Numbered from the stretch's first letter, positions 8,678 to 17,265 are shown. The stretch: 64,000 nucleotides of DNA from Hyphomicrobiales bacterium 4NK60-0047b (GCA_040367435.1 BAABWY010000001.1:992001-1056000); one strand, 5' to 3'. The notes: generated by a model from the sequence alone, not told the origin. Made by a program: numbers and translations.

Positions 8678-9712
8678 ATTTTCGAACACAGTAAAAAGTT
8701 ACCGAATTTAAACAACGTATCCTGGGATGACATACGTATTTTTCTCGCATGTTCGAAAGAAACCAGTTTTCGCAAAGCAGCTGCTAAATTAAACACCAGC
8801 AGTTCCACTGTGGTGAGGCGAATTAATCACCTGGAAGAAACATTAAGCTTGCGGCTTTTCGACCGCTTACCTGAAGGGATCATCATCACAGATGAAGCCC
8901 TCGTCATAAAAGAAAGCGCAGAACTAATGGAAAAGTCTCTTGTAGACTTAATCCATAACCGCCCACAAAAAGATGAAGACCTAGAAGGAGAAGTTTGTAT
9001 CTCAATCTCTGAAGGGCTTGGCATCTATTGGCTCATACCAAGGCTGGTCGATTTTCAAAAACGCTATCCAAATTTAGTTCTCAATGTAAAATGCGCCATG
9101 GAAAGCCATGATGTTTTAAGATTAGAATCCGATTTTGCTATACAATATAAAAAGCCTACAAATCCTGATCTGATCGTAACAAGATTAGCAAGCTTGCACG
9201 TCTATCCCTTTGCCTCAAATGACTACATCAAAACACATGGCAAACCAACATTTGACGAATTAGGCAACCATAAATTTGTTATTATGGAAACTGAAGGTAT
9301 AAAAGAAGAAGAGATCTACGCACAATTATTGGGCTTGGATAGCTTCAAGGAACACATTGGTATCAGAACAAATAATAGCCCAGCTCTTTTTTATGCGATT
9401 GAAAGAGGCGCTGGCATCGGCGCTCTTCCCACCTATGCTCTAGCTTTAAATGCTCCTGTTATTCCGATTGATATGGGACTTCAAAACAGTCTCGACATTT
9501 GGTTGACCTATCACTCTGGTGTTAAAAAAACACCGCGAAAAGCAAAAACCATTGAGTGGATTAAATCCATCTTTAATCCAAAAATATATCCCTGGTTTGC
9601 AGACGAGTTCATCCACCCCTCAAAACTTGCTGACCTTCTGCCACCCGAGGCACAAATCAATAAAAACAAAAATTTTTTCACGGTAACCCCATTCGACCGT
9701 GAAAAAGTATAA
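8678..9712 (+). CDS. LysR-family transcriptional regulator with probable ATT start
   Basis: The reading frame encodes a full LysR protein. The N-terminal winged helix-turn-helix begins with WDDIRIFLACSKETSFRKAA and continues to HLEETLSLRLFDR. The ligand-binding domain follows. The first conventional start codon (GTG 8810) falls inside the DNA-binding domain and would remove half of it. Going upstream the frame stays open to a TAG at 8651, with no ATG, GTG or TTG. An ATT at 8678 is preceded by AGGGG at a 7-nt distance, so I propose it as the start (344 residues). AUU starts are known, for example in infC. A CTG at 8660 is the alternative. Likely partners are the divergent GNAT gene and the hydrolase just downstream. 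Confidence 0.7.
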   Translation: MFEHSKKLPNLNNVSWDDIRIFLACSKETSFRKAAAKLNTSSSTVVRRINHLEETLSLRLFDRLPEGIIITDEALVIKESAELMEKSLVDLIHNRPQKDEDLEGEVCISISEGLGIYWLIPRLVDFQKRYPNLVLNVKCAMESHDVLRLESDFAIQYKKPTNPDLIVTRLASLHVYPFASNDYIKTHGKPTFDELGNHKFVIMETEGIKEEEIYAQLLGLDSFKEHIGIRTNNSPALFYAIERGAGIGALPTYALALNAPVIPIDMGLQNSLDIWLTYHSGVKKTPRKAKTIEWIKSIFNPKIYPWFADEFIHPSKLADLLPPEAQINKNKNFFTVTPFDREKV

Positions 9713-9737
9713 TCATCTCACCATCAAAGAAAGTCTC

Positions 9738-10577
9738 ATGCAAACCGAAACTATAAAAACACCGTTCGGCCTAACAACCATAAAAAAAACAGGCCAAGTC
9801 TCATCTGAAAACCCATCAATACTCGTACTGCACGGTGGTCCAGGATATACGCATGACTACCTCGTTGAACCATTAAAAGCTTTAAGTTCAAACCATACTT
9901 TAATTTTTTACGATCAACCAACACTGACAACAACCAAAAACCATGCCGAAAATCTCTCACCCGAATTCGTCTGTAAGCACTTCAGATGGCTCTCACACCA
10001 TCTGGCAAAAGACAAACCACTAAACATCATCGCTCATTCCTGGGGCTGTCTTCTATTTCTTGCCTCGCAAGCAGACCCATCCCTATCAAACGAACCATCA
10101 TGTGAGTTTTCAAACTGCCTACTCCTCAACCCAACACCAGTCACTTCAAAAAAATATACTGCATGTTCCCAAAATTTAATTAAACGCATCTCTAAAATAG
10201 ACAGATTAAAACTTTTATTCTGGGTGCTGACTAAAAAAGAAGGAAGCACAATAATGAAATCTCTGCTTCCCTATTATGTCATGGATCATGAAACACTTCC
10301 TCAAGAAGGAATAGACCTCGATACAAAAACTTATCTTACAATCGCCCAACAACTCAAAAAGTTTGACCATAGCCAGTCTCTTCCAAAACTATCAAATGTC
10401 AAACTCGTAACTGGTGATCATGACTTCATAACTCTTGAGCAAATAGACGATCTCACAAAAACATATCCAGACGTTCATACTATTGAGAATTCAGGTCACT
10501 TTCCTTTTTCGGAGCAACCAGCAGAGTTCAATAAAATCTTACAAAACACCTTTAATCTCAAAAGCGAACAACTATAA
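9738..10577 (+). CDS. alpha/beta hydrolase (proline iminopeptidase-like)
   Basis: The predicted cytosolic alpha/beta-fold hydrolase has 279 residues and opens with an LHGGPGYTHDY oxyanion motif as in proline iminopeptidases. The nucleophile elbow is AHSWGC, the acid is in VTGDHDFIT, and the His is in NSGHFPF. Start ATG 9738 follows AAAGAAAG. The longer frame from 9699 overlaps the LysR gene and lacks a ribosome-binding site. It lies 25 bp after the LysR stop and is probably cotranscribed with it. The substrate is not predictable. A weak hairpin with GCC/GGC arms follows. Confidence 0.75.
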   Translation: MQTETIKTPFGLTTIKKTGQVSSENPSILVLHGGPGYTHDYLVEPLKALSSNHTLIFYDQPTLTTTKNHAENLSPEFVCKHFRWLSHHLAKDKPLNIIAHSWGCLLFLASQADPSLSNEPSCEFSNCLLLNPTPVTSKKYTACSQNLIKRISKIDRLKLLFWVLTKKEGSTIMKSLLPYYVMDHETLPQEGIDLDTKTYLTIAQQLKKFDHSQSLPKLSNVKLVTGDHDFITLEQIDDLTKTYPDVHTIENSGHFPFSEQPAEFNKILQNTFNLKSEQL

Positions 10578-10581
10578 AAAA

Positions 10582-10608
10582 ACGCCACTTCAAACTTTGA
10601 AGCGGCGT
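10582..10608 (+). terminator. hairpin after the hydrolase gene
   Basis: The arms ACGCCACTTCAAA and TTTGAAGCGGCGT (one internal mismatch) form a stable stem right after the stop codon at 10577. The downstream T-run is poor, so termination may be weak. Confidence 0.45.
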
Positions 10609-10682
10609 TCCAGTTTATCAGCAAACAAATCTATACGGAGCAATCTGTCACTGAAACTCAACTTGTTTTTATGAGAGACAAC

Positions 10683-11186
10683 TTATTTTTCTTTGGCCAA
10701 AATAAAATCTCTCTTGCCATGCTGGTGAATAAGAATAAGGCAATCTTCAGGACCAACACAACGGTCACCATGGTTCTCAGTACCGGTTTGCTTTGAGTAT
10801 GAACCCTGACTTAAAACAACTTCCTTACCATCTTTGCCTCTATGAGCCCATTTGCCCTGAATGGTCACACCATGGTAATCATGCGTATGGCGGTGATCTG
10901 GTGCAGCATGACCAGCTTTAATTTTAACAACCATGCCATAGTCACCACCATTGTTCCAATCACCCCACAGTAGAGCAAAAGAAATCCCCTTAGGACCTTG
11001 TTCAAATTTCAAATCATCAAATGAACGATGGTTATGATTATGAGCCATTTTGTCCATTTTTTCCATCTTCGTCATTTGGTCCTTTTTGGCCATTTTATCA
11101 GCCTTAACAACACTGACATTTACAAGCAAAAGACCAAACACTGCGCTTACCAGCGCAAAACCAATTTTAGTAAGTTTCAAAGTCAT
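10683..11186 (-). CDS. secreted cupin-fold protein with Met/Lys/His-rich linker
   Basis: The 167-residue product starts with a signal peptide or anchor (about residues 1-29, ending VVKADK). A linker unusually rich in Met, Lys, Asp and His (KMAKKDQMTKMEKMDKMAHN) follows. The rest is a cupin-like barrel of the DUF4437 type, with His residues in DHRHTHDYHGV and HGDRC that could bind a metal. The linker resembles periplasmic copper-binding Met motifs, but that is only a suggestion. GGAGAAA precedes the ATG. The gene is divergent from the LysR gene at 11314, its probable regulator. Confidence 0.65.
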   Translation of the reverse strand: MTLKLTKIGFALVSAVFGLLLVNVSVVKADKMAKKDQMTKMEKMDKMAHNHNHRSFDDLKFEQGPKGISFALLWGDWNNGGDYGMVVKIKAGHAAPDHRHTHDYHGVTIQGKWAHRGKDGKEVVLSQGSYSKQTGTENHGDRCVGPEDCLILIHQHGKRDFILAKEK

Positions 11187-11295
11187 TATTTTCTCCTAAA
11201 TTGATATATCCGGCTGTCTAAGTACCGTGATATTGATTGAGGAAAATTATATTTAATTCATTTTAGGAACAAAATAGTTGATTAATCACAAGATT

Positions 11296-11312
11296 TGTGA
11301 ATAATTTTCACA
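11296..11312. promoter_or_regulatory. palindrome at the start of a LysR gene
   Basis: TGTGAA and TTCACA flank TAATT, forming a perfect 6-bp inverted repeat that ends 1 nt before the ATG at 11314. It occupies the place where the ribosome-binding site should be. A LysR protein often binds such a dyad in the shared divergent promoter, so autoregulation is plausible. Confidence 0.5.
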
Positions 11313-11313
11313 T

Positions 11314-12210
11314 ATGAGCAATACAAACAACATCGACTTATTTGTACGTGTCGTAGAGGAAGGCAGCTTTTCAGCCGCCGCTCGCCAATTAGGGCAAACG
11401 CCCTCTTCCGTTTCAAAACAAATTTCCCAATTGGAAGAAGAATTAAATGCTCGCCTCTTTCATAGAACCACAAGAAAGCAAAGCTTAACCGAGGCAGGGG
11501 AAATCTATTTCCAACACGCAAGACAAATCGTAACGGATGTAAGAGAGGCCAAGCTAGCCGTCAGCAACCTAACTCAAGCGCCTTCTGGCTCTCTCTACAT
11601 AACCGCAGAGCCAGATTTAGCACAAACTTACTTAGGCCCAATCCTACCTGAGTTTTTAGAAAAACACCCAGAGGTCAACATCCGCATTTCAATGAGTGCC
11701 GCAAGAATAGATATCTTAGAAAAAGGCATAGACCTGGCCATTCGAATGGGACACCTTGAAGATTCAAGTCTTATTGCCCGCAAAATAGCAATCAGCCAGT
11801 CGGTAATTTGCGCAAGCCCCACCTATCTAAAAACGAACGGCACTCCTAAGCACCCTGAAGATCTCGCCAACCACAATTGCCTCTCCTTCAGAACAACCCC
11901 AGGCAAAAAAGAATGGAGTTTTAAAAAGGAAGCTTCAGAAATTAACATCCCAATCAAAGGCAGAGTAAATGTCAGCAGTTTATTCTTTCTACGCCAACTT
12001 ATTCTCGAACATATCGGCGTAGCCATGATACCGACCTGGATCATCAAAGACGAGTTGAAAAAGAAGCAACTCATCCCCCTACTAACTGATTATCCTCTCA
12101 ACCCACCAAACACACCAATCACAGCCATCTTCGCCAACAACCGCCACCTAGCTCCCAAAGTCCGCGTGTTTATAGACTTCCTTAGTGAAAAACTAAAAGA
12201 CGATTTCTAA
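11314..12210 (+). CDS. LysR-family transcriptional regulator
   Basis: This is a complete 298-residue LysR protein. The N-terminal HTH includes FVRVVEEGSFSAAARQLGQ, SSVSKQISQLEEEL and RLFHRTTRKQSLTEAG. The effector domain covers about residues 90-295. It is close to the large AaeR/DsvR-like group that often controls the divergent neighbour, here the secreted cupin gene. No good Shine-Dalgarno sequence precedes the ATG. A dyad symmetry (11296-11312) lies there instead, so translation may be weak or autoregulated. The stop at 12210 is 10 bp from the convergent HxlR gene. Confidence 0.88.
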   Translation: MSNTNNIDLFVRVVEEGSFSAAARQLGQTPSSVSKQISQLEEELNARLFHRTTRKQSLTEAGEIYFQHARQIVTDVREAKLAVSNLTQAPSGSLYITAEPDLAQTYLGPILPEFLEKHPEVNIRISMSAARIDILEKGIDLAIRMGHLEDSSLIARKIAISQSVICASPTYLKTNGTPKHPEDLANHNCLSFRTTPGKKEWSFKKEASEINIPIKGRVNVSSLFFLRQLILEHIGVAMIPTWIIKDELKKKQLIPLLTDYPLNPPNTPITAIFANNRHLAPKVRVFIDFLSEKLKDDF

Positions 12211-12220
12211 CGGCAAACCA

Positions 12221-12550
12221 TCACCTCTTTAAATCGTCTTTAAAATGCTCTCCCCACTGCCACAAAGCATCATGAATAGGTTTAATCGATCTGCCCATTT
12301 CGGTTAGGGAATATTCCACTCGCGGCAGAACCTCAGCATAAACTTTCCTTTTCACTAACCCGTATTCTTCAAGGCTTCTCAAATTCTGCGTTAACACTTT
12401 TTGAGAAACTCCACCTAAAGATTTTTTTAATTCACCAAAACGTTTTGTACCAGAGAGCAAATCACGTACAATTAAAGGCCCCCAACGTGTACCAATAAGT
12501 AATAAAGCCGTTTCGACAGGGCAAGCTGGTAAATCTTTTTTCTTAATCAT
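12221..12550 (-). CDS. HxlR-family transcriptional regulator
   Basis: This 109-residue winged-helix protein belongs to the HxlR family. The features are an N-terminal Cys (LPACPVETALLLIGTRWGPL), the recognition region FGELKKSLGGVSQKVLTQNL, and the wing EYGLVKRKVYAEVLPRVEYSLTE. Single-Cys HxlR proteins often sense quinones, aldehydes or oxidants. It is divergent from the SnoaL-like gene at 12674, which is its likely target. The 123-bp gap contains AGGTACCT near 12590. Confidence 0.88.
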   Translation of the reverse strand: MIKKKDLPACPVETALLLIGTRWGPLIVRDLLSGTKRFGELKKSLGGVSQKVLTQNLRSLEEYGLVKRKVYAEVLPRVEYSLTEMGRSIKPIHDALWQWGEHFKDDLKR

Positions 12551-12673
12551 ATCAATAGCTTTGCTATATTTTTCATTAGTTACCCAAAGGTACCTACTTT
12601 ACTTTTAATACTAATATAACAAATAGTTCCTTAAAGGCAAATAAGTCAATCAAACTTTTTAAGGAAGAAACTA

Positions 12674-13540
12674 ATGAAACAATTTATCCTCGTCTCTCTT
12701 GCAGCACTAATCCCATTCGCTGTCACACCTTCCCTGGCAACAGAAGCCCCAAATAAAATACAGGGGGAGGACACAATGAAAGAAAAAGTCAAACAACTAT
12801 TAAAAAGCATCGAGACTGGAAATCAAAAACCGGTTTCATATATTAACCCACAAAAATACATACAGCATAATTTAAATGTTAAAGATGGTCTGGCAGGGTT
12901 CGGTGAAGTCCTTAGCCAATTGCCAAAAGGCAGCGCCAAAGTAAATACAGTAAGAACTTTCAGAGATGGAAATTATATTTTCACGCACACAGAATATAAT
13001 TTTTTTGGGCCCAAAATAGGGTTTGATATTTTTCGTTTCGAAGATGGCCTCATTGTCGAGCATTGGGATAATTTACAGCAAACTGAAAACAAAACAGCAT
13101 CCGGCCGCACTCAAATAGACGGGCCAACAATACCAACTGATTTAGACAAAACCCAAGAAAACAAAGCCCTTGTTAAAAATTTTATAGACGACATCCTTCT
13201 TAACGGAAAAGTCGATAAAATTACCACTTACATATCAACAAAAAAATATCACCAACATAATCCTAATGTCTCAGATGGACTAGACGCCCTTGGAAAAGCA
13301 CTCGCTAAAATGGCAAAAGCCGGCACCCCAATGACATACCAGAAAAGCCATATCATCTTAGGAGAAGGAAATTTTGTTCTCTCCGTAGCTGAAGGAAAAT
13401 TTCTTGGCAAACATGTTTCTTTTTATGATTTATTTCGCATAGAGAACGGAAAAATTGTCGAACATTGGGATACAATTGAAGAGATCACACCTAAAAACAA
13501 ACAGCAAAACCAAAACGGTAAATTTGGATTTCAAAAATAA
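12674..13540 (+). CDS. secreted protein with two SnoaL-like domains
   Basis: The 288-residue product has a signal peptide (about residues 1-22, ending SLATE). Two homologous SnoaL-like (NTF2-fold) domains follow, about residues 35-140 and 160-275. Each has an HN-x2-V-x-DGL motif near its start and an FR-x-E-x-G-x-IVEHWD motif near its end. The repeat shows an internal duplication. Single-domain relatives are common beside HxlR regulators. Tandem, exported versions are less usual. No enzymatic activity can be assigned. AAGGAAG precedes the ATG. It is divergent from the HxlR gene and ends in its own terminator. Confidence 0.78.
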   Translation: MKQFILVSLAALIPFAVTPSLATEAPNKIQGEDTMKEKVKQLLKSIETGNQKPVSYINPQKYIQHNLNVKDGLAGFGEVLSQLPKGSAKVNTVRTFRDGNYIFTHTEYNFFGPKIGFDIFRFEDGLIVEHWDNLQQTENKTASGRTQIDGPTIPTDLDKTQENKALVKNFIDDILLNGKVDKITTYISTKKYHQHNPNVSDGLDALGKALAKMAKAGTPMTYQKSHIILGEGNFVLSVAEGKFLGKHVSFYDLFRIENGKIVEHWDTIEEITPKNKQQNQNGKFGFQK

Positions 13541-13577
13541 TATCCATCCCATTTTAAAAAGATAAAACAAAAATAAG

Positions 13578-13609
13578 AAAGGCAGCATGTTAATATGACT
13601 GCCTTTTTA
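13578..13609 (+). terminator. terminator after the SnoaL-like gene
   Basis: AAAGGCAG and CTGCCTTT arms are followed by a T-run on the plus strand, about 40 bp after the stop at 13540. Confidence 0.75.
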
Positions 13610-13717
13610 CCGTTTATAAAAAACAATTAGATCAATTTCATTTGAAACTATTTTCCCAAAAGGATCGTATATATTAAAAGCGCAATCCATCAACCCAACA
13701 GGCCTTAAGGGAAATCC

Positions 13718-14611
13718 ATGTCAGTGAAATTCTTTTTCTTTCTATTTTTAGCCGTTTTAATCGCTTTCATTACAATCGTGATGATCAACCCAACAGCTAA
13801 AACAAAAGCTATGAGCCTCGCCAGTCAGCTGATTGCAAAGAAAAACATAAGCGTTAAAAACAATATTTCCTACGGCCCCTTAAACCGCCAAAACCTCGAT
13901 CATTACCAGCCCAAAACTGGCAGCACTCAAAAACCAATTCTTATTTTCTATTATGGCGGCGGCTGGAACAGCGGTGAGAAATCGATCTATCATTTTATTG
14001 GAGCAGAATTGGCTTCAAAGGGTTTTGATGTCATCATCCCTGATTACCGCCTGTTCCCTGAAGTGAAATTCCCAAAATTCATAAATGACGCAGCCCTGGC
14101 CTACAATTGGGTCTGGCAAAACTTAGCCAAAAAAGAAGAGCGCCCCATAATCCTCATCGGCCATTCCGCCGGTGCTCATATCGCATCCCTCATGGCTTAT
14201 GATCAATCCTATCTCAACAAATTCAATAGTGCTGCAAACCCCAAATTCAAACCCGCTGGTTTTATCGGTTTTGCCGGCCCCTACGCTTTCAACCCCGTCA
14301 CATGGCCAACAACAAAAGACATATTCTCAACCATAGAGAATGAAGATCTCGCCCGGCCAGTTGCCTTCGTCAATTCAAAAAGCCCAGCCTCACTTCTCTT
14401 TCATGGGGAAGAAGATACAGTCGTCAAAAAATGGAATATGGAAACACTCACCAAAGCTTTGAAAGACAACAAAATAAAAGTAGAACCCAACCTACTCCCT
14501 GGCATCTCACACATAGATATCATGCTAAACATCGGCCTACCGCTGAAACAACAAAATAACATTCTTGAAAAGATGGTGGAGTTTATAAAAATGGTCGAAG
14601 AAAAAAACTAA
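13718..14611 (+). CDS. membrane-anchored alpha/beta hydrolase (esterase/lipase family)
   Basis: The 297-residue hydrolase has an N-terminal hydrophobic segment (residues 4-24) that is either an uncleaved anchor or a signal peptide. Motifs of the hormone-sensitive-lipase/BD-FAE group are visible: YYGGGWNSGEK (oxyanion hole), GHSAGAHIA (nucleophile elbow), FHGEEDTVV (acid) and LPGISHIDIM (His). The protein is probably periplasmic or membrane-bound. Its stop is only 4 bp from the convergent acetyltransferase. Substrate unknown. Confidence 0.8.
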   Translation: MSVKFFFFLFLAVLIAFITIVMINPTAKTKAMSLASQLIAKKNISVKNNISYGPLNRQNLDHYQPKTGSTQKPILIFYYGGGWNSGEKSIYHFIGAELASKGFDVIIPDYRLFPEVKFPKFINDAALAYNWVWQNLAKKEERPIILIGHSAGAHIASLMAYDQSYLNKFNSAANPKFKPAGFIGFAGPYAFNPVTWPTTKDIFSTIENEDLARPVAFVNSKSPASLLFHGEEDTVVKKWNMETLTKALKDNKIKVEPNLLPGISHIDIMLNIGLPLKQQNNILEKMVEFIKMVEEKN

Positions 14612-14614
14612 GTA

Positions 14615-15100
14615 TCAAACCGTCTCCAGACGATATTTCAAAAACTCATGTCCTGCATAATCAACTGCCTTCACAAAAGACGCACCAAGTCTCTCCAACC
14701 CTCGTAAATTTTTTCGTGATGGAGGAAGAAGAAAAGTCACAAAAGGAATACGCTCATCAGCTTTTGCAAAGCCGAGTATTTTTTTCACGATGCAAGGGCC
14801 AAATCCAAACTTTTCAGATCTCAACACCACCCCTAAATCCCACTCATCACCTTCTTTTTGAAAACCTCCCCAACCAATATAAGAGCCATCAAGCAGAAAG
14901 GCCCAATGCCCCAATCCATCCCGCTCCCAACACGCCTCTTTAGCCGCTACAAAATCAGAAACGGCCTGTTTATCCCACAAGGAAGTTATTAGCGGCATAT
15001 GTTCTGCAACACGAGGGTCAGACATATGAGAGAAAATTTCATCTCTCGGCACATCAGATAAACGGGCAAAGGTGATTTCTAACTTAGTTTCTTGCATCAT
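14615..15100 (-). CDS. GNAT-family N-acetyltransferase
   Basis: The 161-residue GNAT protein is of the RimJ/RimL type: ITFARLSDVPRDEIFSHMSDPRVAEHMP at the start, then GHWAFLLDGSYIGWGGFQKEG, and EWDLGVVLRSEKFGFG, in which the usual acetyl-CoA loop is recognisable. A C-terminal HEFLKYRLE ends the fold. I use ATG 15100, with AGGT a short distance upstream, rather than a GTG three codons earlier. The substrate is unknown. Such proteins modify protein N-termini, antibiotics or small amines. Confidence 0.75.
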   Translation of the reverse strand: MMQETKLEITFARLSDVPRDEIFSHMSDPRVAEHMPLITSLWDKQAVSDFVAAKEACWERDGLGHWAFLLDGSYIGWGGFQKEGDEWDLGVVLRSEKFGFGPCIVKKILGFAKADERIPFVTFLLPPSRKNLRGLERLGASFVKAVDYAGHEFLKYRLETV

Positions 15101-15185
15101 AAAAAACACCTAACCTGAGACGTCATAAATCTCAAATCAAATTACATTGAACCAACACTAGTTGATAAATTTAATGTAAAAATAA

Positions 15186-15845
15186 TTAACGATCGGTTTG
15201 ACCAGATTTTTGTCGCTCACGATAAGCTGCCACTTTCGCCCGATTGCCACACATAGATGGACTGCACCACATCCGGCGATGCCCTTTAGTTCGGTCATAA
15301 AACCACAAGGTACAAGGCTCATTTTTGCATTCACGCGTTAACTCTAAATTACCCTCAGCAAGCAATTCAGCCATAGCACTAACAATGGGCACCAAAAGCT
15401 CTCTCGGCTCAGTCCAAAGGCGGCGCGCACCAAGTTCAATTTCTTCACCATTTTGACCAGGCTCGATAAAACGTTCAATTTTTTCAAGAGATAAAAGGTC
15501 GTTCAATTTCTCAATGTCAGAGAGCATTAAAGCACCACGCCCTTGATCCTTAATGCGAATAACAATGTCACGAAACCACTCGCGTATTTCGCGCGCTTCC
15601 CTCGCAACCTCATCAATTTGATTTAAAGACCACTTGCCCTCAAGCAAATCCCTTTCAGAAGGAGAGATCACTTCAACGACAATCAACCAATCTAAAAAGT
15701 CAGCACCTTTGCCAATCCACTCAATCGGCTCCCCCTTGGGAGCCGCGATTGTATTAATGAAATCAAGAGCCAATTGATCCCCCACAATAATGGGCGGAAA
15801 GTCAATTTCGGAGCTAAGCACAGTATTACAACATTCATTCGACAT
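15186..15845 (-). CDS. CGNR zinc-finger transcriptional regulator (ABATE domain)
   Basis: The 219-residue product has the ABATE (stress-induced regulator) domain at about residues 15-150. The C-terminus carries a CGNR zinc finger: C-x4-C (ECKNEPCTLWFYDRTKG) followed by WCSPSMCGNRAKVAAYRERQ. CGNR proteins are predicted DNA-binding regulators and often control a neighbouring metabolic operon. It is divergent from the FAD oxidoreductase operon. Start ATG 15845 replaces a TTG two codons upstream. The gap upstream holds three GTAACC-type boxes, and three more precede the cupin gene at 19235, so these are candidate operators of this regulator. Confidence 0.85.
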   Translation of the reverse strand: MSNECCNTVLSSEIDFPPIIVGDQLALDFINTIAAPKGEPIEWIGKGADFLDWLIVVEVISPSERDLLEGKWSLNQIDEVAREAREIREWFRDIVIRIKDQGRGALMLSDIEKLNDLLSLEKIERFIEPGQNGEEIELGARRLWTEPRELLVPIVSAMAELLAEGNLELTRECKNEPCTLWFYDRTKGHRRMWCSPSMCGNRAKVAAYRERQKSGQTDR

Positions 15846-15853
15846 GAACAAAC

Positions 15854-15869
15854 CGTAACCTCATTAACG
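15854..15869 (+). promoter_or_regulatory. GTAACC box 1 (candidate CGNR operator)
   Basis: CGTAACCTCATTAACG lies just upstream of the CGNR gene start (15845). It shares GTAACC followed by a TTAA-rich half with boxes at 15895, 15913, 19079 and 19135. Confidence 0.45.
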
Positions 15870-15894
15870 CGATTTGACAAGTTAGATAATTTTA

Positions 15895-15928
15895 TGTAAC
15901 CTTTTAATGTATTTTTTAATAGTTACAC
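15895..15928. promoter_or_regulatory. inverted pair of GTAACC boxes before the oxidoreductase operon
   Basis: TGTAACCTTTTAATG (15895-15909) and, on the other strand, GTGTAACTATTAAAAA (15913-15928) form an inverted pair centred about 47 bp upstream of the ATG at 15959. TTGACA at 15873-15878 is a possible -35 element, so the pair would overlap or follow the -10 region, a repressor-like position. Confidence 0.5.
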
Positions 15929-15958
15929 TATGAATTTAGTAAAGAAGGAACTCTTGTT

Positions 15959-17248
15959 ATGCAAAACTCAAACACATTGTGGTCCAATGTTACAAAAACA
16001 AGAGTGCCTCACGCCTCATTAAAGAATGAGCACCAAGCAAATATCGCCATCATAGGCGGAGGTTTTACAGGCCTATCAACAGCACTTCATCTATTAGATG
16101 GAGAGCAATCTGTGACTTTAATTGAAGCTGCAGAAATAGGATTTGGTGCATCAGGGCGCAATAGTGGCCAAGTCATCCCAACTATGAGCGGCACAGAACC
16201 AGACGTAATCATTAAAAAACACGGGGAAGCAGGTGTCCGCTTTGCCAAACTAATCGCTAGCAGCGCTCATTATCTATTTGATCTTGTGAAACGGGAAAAC
16301 ATCGCTTGCGAAGCTGAACAAAATGGCTGGTTCCAACCTGCCCACACATCTGGCAGATTAAGTTTATCAAGAAAACGAGTAGAATCCTGGTCAAAATTAG
16401 GCGGTAAAGTCAGCTTGCTCAATGCAAAAAGCTCAGCAGAACTAATCGGTTCTGATCAATGGCACGGAGGCTTACTCTGCCACTCAGGCGGCCACATCAA
16501 CCCGCTAGCTCTGGTTCATGGCCTTGCAGAAAAGGTCACACAAAGAGGTTGTCAAATTTTTGAAAACACTCCCGCCCTTACCTTAAACAAAGTAAAATCA
16601 AAATGGCATATCAAAACAACCGAGGGCTTCATCGTTGCAGACAAAGTCCTGCTTGCAACAAATGCCTACACAGACCAATTTGAGCAAAATTTACATCCAA
16701 AACAATCTCGCTCCATCATCCCTGTCACCACCTATCAAATGGCAACAGAACCATTGGATAAAAACTTGAGAAAAACAATCTTGCCCCAAAATCACGCTGT
16801 TTCAGATACACGCGGAGACCTCCGCTTCTTTCGTTGGGACAAACGAAATCGCTTAATCACCGGCGGCGCCCTCATCTATCAAGCAAGTGCAGAAACACGG
16901 TTAAAAAAGATCATAGGTGAACGATTAAATCAAACATTCCACAAACTTGGCACTCCAAAGTTTGACTATATCTGGAGCGGGCGCATTGGCATGACGGCAG
17001 ATCGCATCCCTCGTTTTTATAGCCCAGAACCAGGCCTCTGGAGTTGGACAGCCTGTAATGGTAGAGGTATCGCACTCTCTATCACTCTAGGAAACGTTTT
17101 CGCCAAAGCCTTAACAGGCACTCCAATTAATGAATTAGCAATTCCGATCACCCCCATTCGCCCTTATCCCCTTCATGCAATCGGAAAAGAAGTAGCTCCG
17201 AAATTATTGGCTTATTATCGCTGGCGCGATAATCGTGAAGTCGCTTAA
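15959..17248 (+). CDS. FAD-dependent oxidoreductase (DAO family, PuuB-like)
   Basis: The 429-residue flavoprotein belongs to the D-amino-acid-oxidase-like family. The Rossmann dinucleotide motif is IAIIGGGFTGLSTALHLL (about residues 28-45), followed by GFGASGRNSGQV, the signature of the gamma-glutamylputrescine oxidase/sarcosine oxidase subgroup. The C-terminal IWSGRIGMTADRIPRF and NGRGIALSITLG complete the FAD site. It probably oxidises an amine or amino acid with transfer of electrons to oxygen or a carrier. It is the first gene of an operon with the ATC-hydrolase-like gene (18 bp later) and the M20 amidohydrolase gene. AAGAAGGAA precedes the ATG. Confidence 0.88.
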   Translation: MQNSNTLWSNVTKTRVPHASLKNEHQANIAIIGGGFTGLSTALHLLDGEQSVTLIEAAEIGFGASGRNSGQVIPTMSGTEPDVIIKKHGEAGVRFAKLIASSAHYLFDLVKRENIACEAEQNGWFQPAHTSGRLSLSRKRVESWSKLGGKVSLLNAKSSAELIGSDQWHGGLLCHSGGHINPLALVHGLAEKVTQRGCQIFENTPALTLNKVKSKWHIKTTEGFIVADKVLLATNAYTDQFEQNLHPKQSRSIIPVTTYQMATEPLDKNLRKTILPQNHAVSDTRGDLRFFRWDKRNRLITGGALIYQASAETRLKKIIGERLNQTFHKLGTPKFDYIWSGRIGMTADRIPRFYSPEPGLWSWTACNGRGIALSITLGNVFAKALTGTPINELAIPITPIRPYPLHAIGKEVAPKLLAYYRWRDNREVA

Positions 17249-17265
17249 ACAAAAGGAAATCAAAG

